Source: Sporomusaceae bacterium (GTDB lineage Bacteria > Bacillota > Negativicutes > UBA1444). Taken from it: a stretch of 64,000 nucleotides of DNA. The notes beneath the pieces were generated by a model that did no database searches, had not been told where the DNA came from, and was given only the letters and a program-made list of their open reading frames with translations. Positions 1-8,596 of this stretch are shown in pieces. The DNA lies in contig JAHDPL010000025.1 of assembly GCA_018434355.1 (NCBI GenBank), forward strand, positions 1-64,000, written 5' to 3'. Positions within the stretch are counted from its first letter, which is position 1. Each line of letters starts with the position of its first letter. Both the position numbers and the translations under genes were made by a program.

Positions 1-231
1 GGAGATTTCTTCGATAGCCAGGGCGTAGGCGACGAAGTCCATGCCGGCCCCGCCGTATTCTTCCGGATAAGGGATGCCCATCAGGCCGAGTTTGCCCATT
101 TCGTTGTAAATATCGCGCGGGAAGATTTCTTTTTCATCGCGCTCGGCGGCGCCGGGGGCGATCCGCTTCTGAGTGAACTCTTGTACTGTTTTGCGCAGGC
201 TTTCCTGGTCTTCGGTCAATACAAAATTCAT
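1..231 (-). CDS. acyl-CoA dehydrogenase, N-terminal part (runs off the window edge)
   Basis: The 77 visible residues match the N-terminal helical domain of FAD-dependent acyl-CoA (butyryl-CoA type) dehydrogenases: a start resembling MNFVLTEDQ, then a helix, then the family segment GIPYPEEYGGAG. These enzymes oxidise acyl-CoA to enoyl-CoA and pass electrons to an electron-transfer flavoprotein in the cytoplasm. The ATG at 231 follows AGGAGA by a normal distance. It lies 36 bases behind the enoyl-CoA hydratase gene on the same strand, so both probably belong to one acyl-CoA oxidation or reduction operon. The catalytic Glu region lies outside the window, so substrate chain length cannot be judged. 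Confidence 0.9.
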   Translation of the reverse strand, partial: MNFVLTEDQESLRKTVQEFTQKRIAPGAAERDEKEIFPRDIYNEMGKLGLMGIPYPEEYGGAGMDFVAYALAIEEIS

Positions 232-267
232 TTGCAATCATCTCCTATATTTTTTCTCGTCCACCAA

Positions 268-1053
268 TTATCTGTCGATGAATTCCGCTTTACGTTTTTC
301 CAGGAAAGCCTGCATGCCTTCCTTTTGATCGGCAGTCGCAAAGCACAGGCCAAACAGTTCTGCTTCATGGATGCTACCGGTGTTGAAGTCGGTTTCAATC
401 CCGATATCAATCGCCGATTTGGCGATTTTCAATGACACCGCCCCTTTACCGGCAATCTTTTGCGCCACCGCATTCGCTTCAGCCATCAGGTTTGCCAGCG
501 GCACGACCTTGTTCAATAATCCGAGCCGATAAGCCTCTTCGGCGCCGAACATCTCACCGGTATAAATGATATACTTGGCCGCCGTCTTGCCCACCAGCCG
601 CGTCAACCGCTGGGTGCCGGCAAACCCGGGGATGATGCCCAGATTGATTTCCGGTTGGCCAAACTTGGCATTGTCTGCCGCAATACGCAAATCGCAGGCC
701 ATGCAGATTTCCTGGCCACCGCCCAGAGCAAAACCGTTGATTGCTGCAATCACCGGCTTGGGACAGGCTTCTATCGCCATAAACGCTTCCTGGCCAAGAC
801 GGCCAAACTCGTAGCCTTCTATAGCATTGAGCGGCTGCATGAAAGCAATGTCAGCGCCTGCCACGAAAGCTTTTTCTCCCGAACCGGTCAGAATAATCAC
901 CTTTACAGACGGGTCCGTCGCCAAGGTTGTGAATGCAGCTTTGATTTCCAACAACGTATCCTTGTTCAGCGCATTTAGTACTTTCGGTCGATTGACGGTA
1001 ACCGTGGCAATTTTCGCTTCGATGCTTACCAGCAGATTCTGATAGTTGTACAT
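268..1053 (-). CDS. crt: enoyl-CoA hydratase / crotonase (3-hydroxybutyryl-CoA dehydratase type)
   Basis: 261 residues, the usual size for short-chain crotonases. It hydrates trans-2-enoyl-CoA to 3-hydroxyacyl-CoA in the cytoplasm. The oxyanion-hole segment FVAGADI, and the segments carrying the two family glutamates (GGGQEI and GQPEINLGIIPG), are all present, so it should be active. It is the first gene of a minus-strand operon that continues into an acyl-CoA dehydrogenase, the pair seen in butyrate or crotonate metabolism. A -24/-12 promoter lies about 40 bases upstream and a sigma-54 activator gene sits just behind it, which suggests substrate-induced expression. The exact physiological substrate is inferred, not shown. 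Confidence 0.9.
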   Translation of the reverse strand: MYNYQNLLVSIEAKIATVTVNRPKVLNALNKDTLLEIKAAFTTLATDPSVKVIILTGSGEKAFVAGADIAFMQPLNAIEGYEFGRLGQEAFMAIEACPKPVIAAINGFALGGGQEICMACDLRIAADNAKFGQPEINLGIIPGFAGTQRLTRLVGKTAAKYIIYTGEMFGAEEAYRLGLLNKVVPLANLMAEANAVAQKIAGKGAVSLKIAKSAIDIGIETDFNTGSIHEAELFGLCFATADQKEGMQAFLEKRKAEFIDR

Positions 1054-1090
1054 GGCAAATCCCCCTCAACAGTATTTGGCTTATTTCTAT

Positions 1091-1107
1091 TGCACAAACC
1101 ATGCCAA
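1091..1107 (-). promoter_or_regulatory. sigma-54 (-24/-12) promoter of the crotonase operon
   Basis: Read on the minus strand the site is TTGGCATGGTTTGTGCA. The GG and GC dinucleotides are 12 bases apart, as sigma-54 RNA polymerase requires. It lies 38 bases upstream of the crt start and is adjacent to a gene for a sigma-54 activator. Confidence 0.75.
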
Positions 1108-1122
1108 CAGTTTCACAATAAA

Positions 1123-1165
1123 ATCAAAAACGCCAAGAGCCAGCAAAATCGGCTCTCAGCGCTTT
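1123..1165 (-). terminator. intrinsic terminator of the sigma-54 activator gene
   Basis: On the minus strand a stem around GAGAGCC/GGCTCT, extended by GCGC/GGCG, is followed by TTTTTGATTTT. It sits about 100 bases past the activator stop codon and just upstream of the crt promoter, so it insulates the two units. Confidence 0.65.
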
Positions 1166-1167
1166 TG

Positions 1168-1193
1168 GAACAGATATGAGTCTCTGACTGTTC
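1168..1193. promoter_or_regulatory. inverted repeat, candidate upstream activator site
   Basis: GAACAG and CTGTTC are separated by 14 bases. The repeat lies roughly 60-100 bases upstream of the -24 element, a typical place for an enhancer-binding activator. The assignment is inferred from position and symmetry only. Confidence 0.4.
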
Positions 1194-1261
1194 TGCTTTG
1201 GCTTGTCAAGATTTCCTTACACATCTGTAAAGAAATCCGTACTACTTTGTCCTCATCAAAC

Positions 1262-2695
1262 TTACAGCTTATACTTCTGCAGCTTCTGATACAACGTAGT
1301 GCGGGTAATTCCCATTAAACGCGCCGCCTCGCTTTTGTTTCCCCGCGTCTTATCCAAGATATCCTTGATTTGCTGTCGTTCGAGGTTTTGCTTGGCATTG
1401 GCAAGATTGGTGTTTAAGTCGGGACTTACTAAAGTGTCTTTGACCAGATTATCCTGCGGTTTCCGCATTTCCCACAGGTACGCCGGCAAATGTTCCGGCA
1501 GAATCTCCTCGGCTTCGACCATATTGAATGCTCTTTCCATCACATTTTCCAGCTGCCTGATATTGCCGGGCCAGTGATAGCCGTTCAAAATCTCCGCCAC
1601 TTCCGGCGCAATCGATTGCACTTTCTTGCCAAAAATCCGGTTGAACTTTTCCATGAAAAATCGTATTAAAATGGCAATATCCGATTGCCGCTCGCGCAGC
1701 GGCAACACGTCAAGCTGCAACACCTGCAACCGATAATACAGGTCTTCACGAAACTGCTTGTTGCGGATCTGTTCCGGCAGATTCTGATTGGTTGCCGCCA
1801 ACACTCGCACGTCAATTTGCCGGACTTTGTTTTCCCCCAGCCGTTCAATCTCCTTTTCCTGTAAAAACCGCAACAGTTTTGCCTGCATCGGAAAAGACAT
1901 GTCGCCGATTTCATCCAAAAACAGCGTGCCGCCATCCGCCATTTCAATCTTGCCCTTTTTACCGCCGCGATTACTGCCGGTAAACGCGCCGCCGACATAA
2001 CCGAACAGCTCCGATTCCAAAATGTCTGCCGGAATCGCCGCGCAGTTGATTCTGACAAAAGGTTTGTTGCTACGGGAACTCAGGTAATGAATCGCGTGGG
2101 CCACCAATTCCTTGCCGGTGCCGTTTTCGCCCAGTATCAGCACTGTCGAATTGGAATCGGCCGCTTTGCGGATTTGCTTTTTCAACGCGAGAACTTGCGG
2201 ACTTTCGCCGATGATGTCCTGAATCGAATAATGCGCTACGCGCCGGCCGGCATATTCTTCCTTGATCTGGGCCAGTTTCGATTCCAGTGAATTCAGCTTG
2301 TCCAGCAATTCCTTCATATCCTGCAGTTCCCGATAATGGACGATACCCACTCCGGCGACTATTTCCTGATTGAACAGGATCGGCAGTCGCGTCACCACCG
2401 CTTTGTGAGAGCCGATCCGTTGCAGTTTGCCGAACTCCGGCACGCCTGATTGAACAACCGTATGTACACGGGTATTGTCGATGACTTCTGTCACATGTTT
2501 GCCGATCGCCGCCTGCGCATCGATCCCCAGATAGTTGGCGTATGCATTGTTCAGCATGATGATCTTGCCTGTCGCATCCGTCACGACAACACCCTCATAA
2601 GCATTCTCCAGAATTTGTTCCAGGATGCTCTTGTACATGCTGATTTCCTGCAGTTCCCTGACTAGTCCTGTTTGCTTGCACATCACATTTTTCAT
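1262..2695 (-). CDS. PAS-domain sigma-54-dependent transcriptional activator (Fis-type HTH)
   Basis: 477 residues. An N-terminal PAS domain (about residues 20-130) precedes an AAA+ domain (about 160-400) with Walker A GENGTGKE, the sigma-54 contact loop GAFTGS and Walker B FLDEIGD. The C-terminal Fis-like helix-turn-helix ends the protein (TRGNKSEAARLMGITRTTLYQKL). It should remodel closed complexes of sigma-54 polymerase in response to a ligand or redox cue sensed by the PAS domain; there is no receiver domain. A GGGGGG ribosome site precedes the ATG. The next unit downstream is the crotonase operon with its own -24/-12 promoter, which makes that operon the obvious target. The signal is unknown. 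Confidence 0.9.
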   Translation of the reverse strand: MKNVMCKQTGLVRELQEISMYKSILEQILENAYEGVVVTDATGKIIMLNNAYANYLGIDAQAAIGKHVTEVIDNTRVHTVVQSGVPEFGKLQRIGSHKAVVTRLPILFNQEIVAGVGIVHYRELQDMKELLDKLNSLESKLAQIKEEYAGRRVAHYSIQDIIGESPQVLALKKQIRKAADSNSTVLILGENGTGKELVAHAIHYLSSRSNKPFVRINCAAIPADILESELFGYVGGAFTGSNRGGKKGKIEMADGGTLFLDEIGDMSFPMQAKLLRFLQEKEIERLGENKVRQIDVRVLAATNQNLPEQIRNKQFREDLYYRLQVLQLDVLPLRERQSDIAILIRFFMEKFNRIFGKKVQSIAPEVAEILNGYHWPGNIRQLENVMERAFNMVEAEEILPEHLPAYLWEMRKPQDNLVKDTLVSPDLNTNLANAKQNLERQQIKDILDKTRGNKSEAARLMGITRTTLYQKLQKYKL

Positions 2696-2744
2696 AGCTG
2701 CCCCCCTATTGCTTCATGCGGGGTATTATGTCAAAAAACTTATG

Positions 2745-3170
2745 CTACAATTTCGCAAAAATGTTCCGCAACATCTTTTCAAAAGCCGCGATTTCCTGTT
2801 CACTGCAGCCTTCCAACATGATTTCAGCGACCTTATCCATGACCGCAAAGACCTGTTCGCGCATTGCCAACGCTTGCGGCGTCAAAAATATCGAAAACGC
2901 CCGCCTGTCGCCTGGTACATCCACCCGACTCACCAACTGCAATCGCTCCAGTCGATCCATCAAGCCGGTCAATGTAGAATTGTCCAAATAACAGCGCTTG
3001 CTCAGGTCGGTAATCGAAGCGCCATCCTTTTTATACAATGTATAGAGGACGATCATTTGCCCGGGTGTAATCCCCAGTCTCCGTTCATCCAGCATTTTTT
3101 TCGTAAACTGGAAGTGCTTTTGCTCCGCCTTGGCTAGTAAAATACACACGCTATCAAAAATCTCCAACAT
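2745..3170 (-). CDS. MarR-family transcriptional regulator
   Basis: 141 residues from the ATG at 3170, which is preceded by AGGTGAG; an upstream in-frame start lacks a ribosome site. The winged-helix core includes the segment SITDLSKRCYLDNSTLTGLMDRLERLQLVSR and the wing DVPGDRRAFSIFLT, both typical of MarR. It probably acts as a dimeric repressor released by a small ligand. GCAAATATTTTGC overlaps the 5' leader of its own gene, and GCAAATAGTTTGC lies in the leader of the divergent small ORF at 3379, so it is probably autoregulated and also controls that ORF. A TTGCTT/TACAAT promoter is visible upstream on the minus strand near 3225-3255. Confidence 0.88.
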   Translation of the reverse strand: MLEIFDSVCILLAKAEQKHFQFTKKMLDERRLGITPGQMIVLYTLYKKDGASITDLSKRCYLDNSTLTGLMDRLERLQLVSRVDVPGDRRAFSIFLTPQALAMREQVFAVMDKVAEIMLEGCSEQEIAAFEKMLRNIFAKL

Positions 3171-3186
3171 GGACTCACCTGCTTTT

Positions 3187-3199
3187 GCAAATATTTTGC
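3187..3199. promoter_or_regulatory. candidate MarR operator (own gene)
   Basis: GCAAATATTTTGC, with GCAAA/TTTGC arms around a 3-base centre, lies between the promoter and start codon of the MarR gene. The same arms occur at 3321-3333. Confidence 0.5.
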
Positions 3200-3284
3200 C
3201 CGCCAATATTCACTGCTGTTATTGTAAACTTTCTGGACGAGAATAAGCAATGAAAAATTATTTGGCATACCAACATTCAACAGC

Positions 3285-3354
3285 TTGACATTTTTTCCGC
3301 GTTTGTTATAATTTGATTAAGCAAATAGTTTGCGTGCAAACAATAATTGCGCAA
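3285..3354 (+). promoter_or_regulatory. sigma-70 promoter with clustered MarR-type operators
   Basis: TTGACA (3285-3290), a 16-base spacer and TATAAT (3307-3312) make a near-consensus promoter reading right. Just downstream are GCAAATAGTTTGC (3321-3333), the overlapping palindrome GTTTGCGTGCAAAC, and TTGCGCAA (3347-3354). A strong promoter followed by repressor sites implies a gene held off until induction. Confidence 0.6.
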
Positions 3355-3378
3355 ACAACAAAAATGGAGGGCATGAAA

Positions 3379-3519
3379 ATGAAATGCACACATGTACTGA
3401 AAGTCGGCGGATTCATGGACAGGGTCAGTCAATACATCCAGTCGCCTCAGTTGGTAACTTATGGGCTTGATAGCGATACCGCGCATGCGATCACCCGACT
3501 CTATTTTTCCTACCTGTAG
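3379..3519 (+). CDS. 46-residue protein of unknown function, MarR-controlled
   Basis: The ATG at 3379 is 8 bases after GGAGG. The product starts MKCTHVLKVGGF and ends ITRLYFSYL; it has one cysteine, no clear membrane segment and no domain I recognise. It is supported by a near-consensus promoter, a good ribosome site, and a downstream hairpin. The operator cluster in its leader matches that of the divergent MarR gene, so it is likely a specific output of that repressor. A regulatory peptide or a small stress protein is possible; nothing in the sequence decides this. Confidence 0.5.
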   Translation: MKCTHVLKVGGFMDRVSQYIQSPQLVTYGLDSDTAHAITRLYFSYL

Positions 3520-3591
3520 TCCAATCAGTCCCTAAAGAAAAACTCAATTAACCAAGTCAGACATAAATACCATTTGCGTTCTCATCAACGC

Positions 3592-3631
3592 GGCAATCGG
3601 CAGTCATCTGTCCGGTTGCCTATTTCTATTT
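3592..3631 (+). terminator. probable terminator after the 46-residue ORF
   Basis: GGCAATCGG pairs with CCGGTTGCC (one G-T pair) and is followed by TATTTCTATTT. Confidence 0.5.
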
Positions 3632-3646
3632 GCCAAAGCTTTTCCC

Positions 3647-3681
3647 TTGCACTTGGAAAACTAAAATACTATAATAGTTTT
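3647..3681 (+). promoter_or_regulatory. promoter and TetR operator of the efflux operon
   Basis: TTGCAC (3647-3652), a 17-base spacer and TATAAT (3670-3675) form the promoter. An inverted repeat with AAAACTA/TAGTTTT arms (3657-3681) covers the spacer and -10, as expected for an autoregulating TetR repressor. Confidence 0.6.
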
Positions 3682-3718
3682 ATCGTATTTATATTGTTGG
3701 AAGAAAGGAGCCTTTGGC

Positions 3719-4324
3719 ATGGATGAATTGAAAACCCTGATTCTCGACAATGCAAAGAGTCGGTTTGACCGTTTCGGTTTTCAAAAAACCACGATGGATG
3801 AAATCAGTCGCGACTGTAAAATATCCAAACGGACCCTGTACGAACATTTCCATGACAAGCAACATTTGTTTGACAGTCTGTTCGTGCGCGAATGTGAAAA
3901 AGACCTGGAAATCATTTTTTCCCGGATAGGCGATGTGGCGGATCCTTTGGACCGTCTGATTAGTCTATTGCGAACAGCCATTGAATATTTTCGTGAAGAT
4001 ATCTTTCTCACCCGCCTGCTAAAAAATGACGACGCCCTCTTTTCGGCTCTGTTGACCGGAAAATATCACTCACTCGTCACGGAAAACCTCGTTGCTATCA
4101 TCTCCGGCATCATTGCCGAAGGCAAACAGAAACAGCGGATCCGGCCCGAAATCGATGAACAGGTCGCCGCCTATGTCGGATTAAAAATGTTTCAGGCGTT
4201 CAGTTACATGAAAACGATACCGTTTGATTCGCAAAAAGAAAGTCAGGGCTTTTACACGGAAGCGCTGGTTGATATTTTTTACCACGCACTGATTCATCAT
4301 AATGGAGGAGAAAAACAATCATGA
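3719..4324 (+). CDS. TetR/AcrR-family transcriptional repressor
   Basis: 201 residues. The N-terminal HTH (about 8-55) contains the family pattern RFGFQKTTMDEISRDCKISKRTLYEHF followed by DK; the rest is a helical ligand-binding domain. An AGGAG site precedes the ATG. Its stop overlaps the start of the membrane fusion protein gene (ATGA), so it is co-translated with the pump it most likely represses. An inverted repeat over its own promoter supports autoregulation, with derepression when an exported compound binds. The inducer cannot be read from sequence. Confidence 0.9.
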   Translation: MDELKTLILDNAKSRFDRFGFQKTTMDEISRDCKISKRTLYEHFHDKQHLFDSLFVRECEKDLEIIFSRIGDVADPLDRLISLLRTAIEYFREDIFLTRLLKNDDALFSALLTGKYHSLVTENLVAIISGIIAEGKQKQRIRPEIDEQVAAYVGLKMFQAFSYMKTIPFDSQKESQGFYTEALVDIFYHALIHHNGGEKQS

Positions 4325-5433
4325 TTGCCAAAGAGCTGCTGCATCGTCACAAACTTCCTATCCTGCTCCTGCTGGCGGGTTGCCTTGTAACAGCCGCCGT
4401 GTTTCTATCCGGCACTTTGGGCAACAAAAAAATCGTCAGCGAGCAACCGCCGCTGGTTCGCACTACTACCGTAAAGATGAGTGGCTCGGCGCAAGCCGCC
4501 AAATATGCCGGCGAGGTCCGCGGTCGCTATGAAAGTCAGCTGGCGTTTCAGGTCAGCGGCAAAATCATTCGTCGCCACGTCGAATTGGGCAGCGTGGTCG
4601 AGGCCGGCAGCCTGTTGATGGAAATTGACCCCAAAGACGTACAGCAGACTGTCAATATAACTGCAGCGCAGGTTTTATCGGCCCAGTCGCAACTGAAGCT
4701 GGCGGAAAATAATCTGAAGCGCTATCAGGCGCTATTTGCTCAAGGGGCAGTTAGTCGCGTCGTTTTGGAACAGTATGAGAATTCTTACGCCGCAGCGTTG
4801 GCAGCGGCCCGCATGGCAAGCGCCCAAAACAGCCAGGGAACCAACCAGCTGGACTATACGGCTCTGCGCTCGACAAGCGCCGGAGTGATTTCGGCCATCA
4901 ATGTGGAAGCTGGCCAGGTCGTGGCAGCTGGCCAGGCGGTAGTCACTCTGGTTCAGGATGGTGAACGTGAAATCGAAATTGATGTACCGGAGAATCGCTA
5001 TGAAGAAATTTTGAATGCCCGCGAGATCAAAGTATCTTTCTGGGCTTTGCCTGACCGCTCGGTGGAAGGCAAGGTAAGGGAAATCGCACCAATGGCTGAC
5101 AAAACCGCCCGCACCTATAAGGTTCGCATTCAACTGATCAATCCGCCCGCCGAGTTAAAGCTGGGAATGACCGCTAGTGTCAGCACTGCAGTTGCCGGAT
5201 CAGCCGTTACGGCTCAAATTCCTTTGTCAGCCATCTATCAAACCGGCGCCGATCCCTCTGTCTGGGTAGTCAACAACGGAGTCGTGGCATTGCGTCAGGT
5301 AAAACTTGGCAATTTCGGCGATTCTGCGGTTCAAGTCCTATCCGGACTGAAAGACCAGGATATCGTTGTGACAGCCGGCGTCCACAAGTTGAAGGAAGGG
5401 CAGAAAGTTCGCCTGGCAGGTGAACCGCAGTGA
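4321..5433 (+). CDS. RND efflux periplasmic adaptor (membrane fusion protein, HlyD/AcrA type)
   Basis: 370 residues. An N-terminal membrane anchor (about 12-32, with LLAGC that could be a lipobox) leads into the barrel-sandwich segment GEVRGRYESQLAFQVSGKI, an alpha-helical hairpin rich in Ala/Gln (about 100-165), the second lipoyl half and a beta-barrel. It would bridge the inner-membrane RND pump to an outer-membrane channel. It overlaps the TetR gene by 4 bases and the pump gene by 4 bases. No TolC-like outer-membrane factor is in the window, so the channel must come from elsewhere. Confidence 0.9.
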   Translation: MIAKELLHRHKLPILLLLAGCLVTAAVFLSGTLGNKKIVSEQPPLVRTTTVKMSGSAQAAKYAGEVRGRYESQLAFQVSGKIIRRHVELGSVVEAGSLLMEIDPKDVQQTVNITAAQVLSAQSQLKLAENNLKRYQALFAQGAVSRVVLEQYENSYAAALAAARMASAQNSQGTNQLDYTALRSTSAGVISAINVEAGQVVAAGQAVVTLVQDGEREIEIDVPENRYEEILNAREIKVSFWALPDRSVEGKVREIAPMADKTARTYKVRIQLINPPAELKLGMTASVSTAVAGSAVTAQIPLSAIYQTGADPSVWVVNNGVVALRQVKLGNFGDSAVQVLSGLKDQDIVVTAGVHKLKEGQKVRLAGEPQ

Positions 5434-8400
5434 AAAACTTCAACCTGACGGAAATCGCCTTCCGTTACAAAGAGTTTGTCTATTTTTGCATCGCAATTAT
5501 TTTTATCGCCGGTATTTTTTCCTATCAACAACTGGGGCGTATGGAAGATCCCGATTTTGTGATTCGCCAGATGGTTGTCTCCGTCGTCTGGCCAGGCGCC
5601 AGCGCCAGGGAAATCGAAGAACAGGTCACCGACAAGCTGGAGAAGAAACTGCAGGACACGCCGGGACTAGACTATCTGCGCAGCTATTCACGACCTGGCC
5701 AGTCGATCATTTATGTTTTTCTCAAGGAAACAACCCCGGAGAAAGATGTCCGTCCCACCTGGCTGGAAGTCCGCAATCTGGCAAACGATGTGAAATCCTC
5801 ATTGCCACAGGGAGTGGTCGGCCCATTTTTCAACGACCGGTTCGATGACGTTTTCGGCTCGATCTATGCATTGACCGGCGACGGTTTCAGCTATGAAGAC
5901 CTGCGCGAGCAGGCAGAAAAAATCCGTCGAACTCTGCTGGGAGTACCCAACGTGAAAAAGGTACAGCTTGTCGGTGTGCAAGCTGAAAAGATTTATGTCG
6001 AAATCGAAAGCAGCAAACTTGCCAAACTCGGCATCGATCCCAACTTATTGATCAACTCGATCAAAACGCAAAATGCCATGACACCATCCGGCATGGTAGA
6101 AACTGAAACGGACAACGTATATCTGCGAGTCAGCGGCATGTTCGAAGACATCGAGAGCATCCGCAACATCCCAGTCCGCGCGGCCGGCAAATCCTTTCGT
6201 TTAGGCGACATCGCCTCAGTAAGACGCGGCTTTGTCGATCCGTCCGATCCCAAAATGTTCTTTAACGGAAAACCCGCTGTCGGGCTAGCCCTGTCGATGG
6301 ATAAAGGCGGCAACATTCTCACACTGGGTCAGGATCTGCAATCTACGATCGAACAAATAAAGGCTGATTTACCGTTGGGCCTGGAAATCGGTCAGGTATC
6401 GAATCAGCCGGATATCGTCGAAGAATCGATCGGCGAGTTTGTCAAATCTTTGCTGGAAGCTGTCGTTATCGTGCTGATTGTCAGTTTTTTAAGTCTTGGC
6501 CTGCGGTCCGGCGTGGTGGTGGCGCTGTGCATTCCGCTTGTTCTGGCGGCAGTCTTTGCCTGCATGAAAATCCTTGGCATCGATTTGCACAAAGTGTCGC
6601 TGGGCGCGCTGATCATTTCACTCGGCTTGCTGGTCGACGATGCGATCATTGCGATCGAAATGATGTCCGTAAAGTTGGAGCAGGGGTGGAACCGTTATGA
6701 CGCCGCCTGTTATGCCTACACTGCAACGGCGATTCCGATGCTGACCGGCACCCTCATCACCTGCGCCGGATTCATTCCGATCGGGTTCGCCAAAGGCAAT
6801 GCCGCCGAGTTCTCCAGCAGTCTGTTCACCGTCATCAGTCTGGCGCTTGTCATCTCCTGGTTTGCTTCCGTCATCGTCACCCCCCTGCTCGGCTATTATC
6901 TGATCAAGCCGAACCCTGCTCATTCCGGGGAACATGATACTTACGACTCAAAATTTTACCGTAAGTTCCGCAGCATCCTCACCTGGTGTCTACATCACCG
7001 CAAACTAGTGCTCAATTTGACTCTCGTCTGTTTCATCGGCTCGATCTTCTTATTCCAACTGATTCGTCAGGAATTCTTCCCACCCTCCCTACGCAAAGAA
7101 ATCATCGTTGAAATGTCGCTGCCGGAAGGCGCTTCGATCCGCTCAACCGAGGCCGTGGCCAACCGTTTTGCCAAAGAATTTGCCGGCAATCCCGACCTGG
7201 CCAGCTACAGTTACCATGTCGGCGAAGGCGCGCCACGTTTCGTACTGACCAGCGAACCTACGTTGCCAAACAGCAACTATGCACAGTTCATTTTAGTCGC
7301 CAAGGATTTGCAAGCCCGACAGCGTTTGACTGACAAAACCAACGCACTTCTGGCCGAAAAATTTTCCGAAGTAAAAAGCCATGTAAAACTGCTGCAAACC
7401 GGCCCGCCGTCTGCCTATCCGGTCATGCTGCGGGTCAGCGGAGCCGACCATGAAAAAACAAAAGAAATCGCCAAACAGGTTGGCGATTACATGTACAAAC
7501 AGGATTTTTTGACCGATATCAACTATGACTGGATTGAAAAAGCAAAAACGATGCAGCTGTCTGTTGACCAGGACAAAGCCCGTATGTTGGGAGTCGATAA
7601 CCAGACCCTAGCCAGCAGTCTGCAAATGCAACTGTCCGGCGCTGCTATCGCTGAATTCCGTGAGGATGACAAAACCGTTTCCATCGTGTTTCGCATGGAT
7701 CCCCAAGACCGCAATAATCTTGGCCGCATCAAGGATTTGCCGCTGCATATCGGTGGCGGAAAATTCGTGCCGCTCGGCCAGATCGCTAATATCAGCTACG
7801 ACAGTGAACAAGGACTGATCTGGCGACGCAACCTGAAACCGACCATCACGGTCCAAGCCGAAATCAGCAACGGCATCACCGGCAATGATGCCACGAAAAA
7901 GGTCTTTGAAGGAATTTCGCCGCTACGGGCCAAACTGCCGCCCGGTTACAAGATTGAGGTAGGCGGATCACTGGAAAATAGCAAAAAATCGATCGGCTAT
8001 TTGCTAAAACCGGTTCCGGTAATGGTCTTGGTCATCGTCGTACTGCTGATGCTGCAACTGCAGCGAATTTCATTAATGCTACTGACTTTGCTGACAGCGC
8101 CGCTCGGTATCATTGGCGTTGCGGTTTTGATGCTGATCACTTTCAAACCGATCGGCTTTGTCGCCGAACTCGGCATCCTGGCGCTCGGAGGCATGATCAT
8201 CCGCAACTCGGTCATTCTAATTGATCAGATTGAGCGCCATATCGCCGATGGGCAAACACCCTGGTCGGCAATCATTGATTCTGCTGTGCTGCGGTTCCGG
8301 CCGATTATGCTGACGGCTGCGGCGGCGATTCTGGGCATGCTTCCACTGATGCCCAGCACGTTCTGGGGACCGATGGCCATCGCGATTGCCGGCGGACTGT

Positions 8401-8501
8401 TTGGCGCCACCGTGCTGACGCTGCTCGTTCTGCCAGTCATGTACGCGGCCTGGTTCAAAGTCTTTCCGAATACTCCGGCAAAACCCATGTCTACGGAATA
8501 A
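5430..8501 (+). CDS. RND-family efflux pump permease (AcrB/MexF-like)
   Basis: 1023 residues, full length for the family. Twelve membrane segments are arranged as one near residue 15, five after residue 335, one near 525 and five after 850, with two large periplasmic loops between. The proton-relay pair is visible in LGLLVDDAIIAIEM. It exports substrates using proton influx as a trimer with the upstream adaptor. Start overlaps the adaptor stop (GTGAAAAA reading GTG). The drug or metabolite exported is unknown; the sequence lacks the His/Met-rich features of metal-exporting RND pumps, so a hydrophobic organic substrate is more likely. Confidence 0.92.
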   Translation: MKNFNLTEIAFRYKEFVYFCIAIIFIAGIFSYQQLGRMEDPDFVIRQMVVSVVWPGASAREIEEQVTDKLEKKLQDTPGLDYLRSYSRPGQSIIYVFLKETTPEKDVRPTWLEVRNLANDVKSSLPQGVVGPFFNDRFDDVFGSIYALTGDGFSYEDLREQAEKIRRTLLGVPNVKKVQLVGVQAEKIYVEIESSKLAKLGIDPNLLINSIKTQNAMTPSGMVETETDNVYLRVSGMFEDIESIRNIPVRAAGKSFRLGDIASVRRGFVDPSDPKMFFNGKPAVGLALSMDKGGNILTLGQDLQSTIEQIKADLPLGLEIGQVSNQPDIVEESIGEFVKSLLEAVVIVLIVSFLSLGLRSGVVVALCIPLVLAAVFACMKILGIDLHKVSLGALIISLGLLVDDAIIAIEMMSVKLEQGWNRYDAACYAYTATAIPMLTGTLITCAGFIPIGFAKGNAAEFSSSLFTVISLALVISWFASVIVTPLLGYYLIKPNPAHSGEHDTYDSKFYRKFRSILTWCLHHRKLVLNLTLVCFIGSIFLFQLIRQEFFPPSLRKEIIVEMSLPEGASIRSTEAVANRFAKEFAGNPDLASYSYHVGEGAPRFVLTSEPTLPNSNYAQFILVAKDLQARQRLTDKTNALLAEKFSEVKSHVKLLQTGPPSAYPVMLRVSGADHEKTKEIAKQVGDYMYKQDFLTDINYDWIEKAKTMQLSVDQDKARMLGVDNQTLASSLQMQLSGAAIAEFREDDKTVSIVFRMDPQDRNNLGRIKDLPLHIGGGKFVPLGQIANISYDSEQGLIWRRNLKPTITVQAEISNGITGNDATKKVFEGISPLRAKLPPGYKIEVGGSLENSKKSIGYLLKPVPVMVLVIVVLLMLQLQRISLMLLTLLTAPLGIIGVAVLMLITFKPIGFVAELGILALGGMIIRNSVILIDQIERHIADGQTPWSAIIDSAVLRFRPIMLTAAAAILGMLPLMPSTFWGPMAIAIAGGLFGATVLTLLVLPVMYAAWFKVFPNTPAKPMSTE

Positions 8502-8530
8502 CCAGACATTTTCGGCCACGAAAATAAGAA

Positions 8531-8577
8531 AAAGAACGGTCATGTCGAACGACTACTTCGGCATGACCGTTCTTTTT
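8531..8577. terminator. bidirectional terminator between RND operon and opine-type dehydrogenase
   Basis: AAAGAACGGTCATG pairs perfectly with CATGACCGTTCTTT, flanked by A-rich and T-rich runs, so it can stop both converging transcripts. Confidence 0.85.
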
Positions 8578-8596
8578 GTGAACAGAAATGAAAGCG

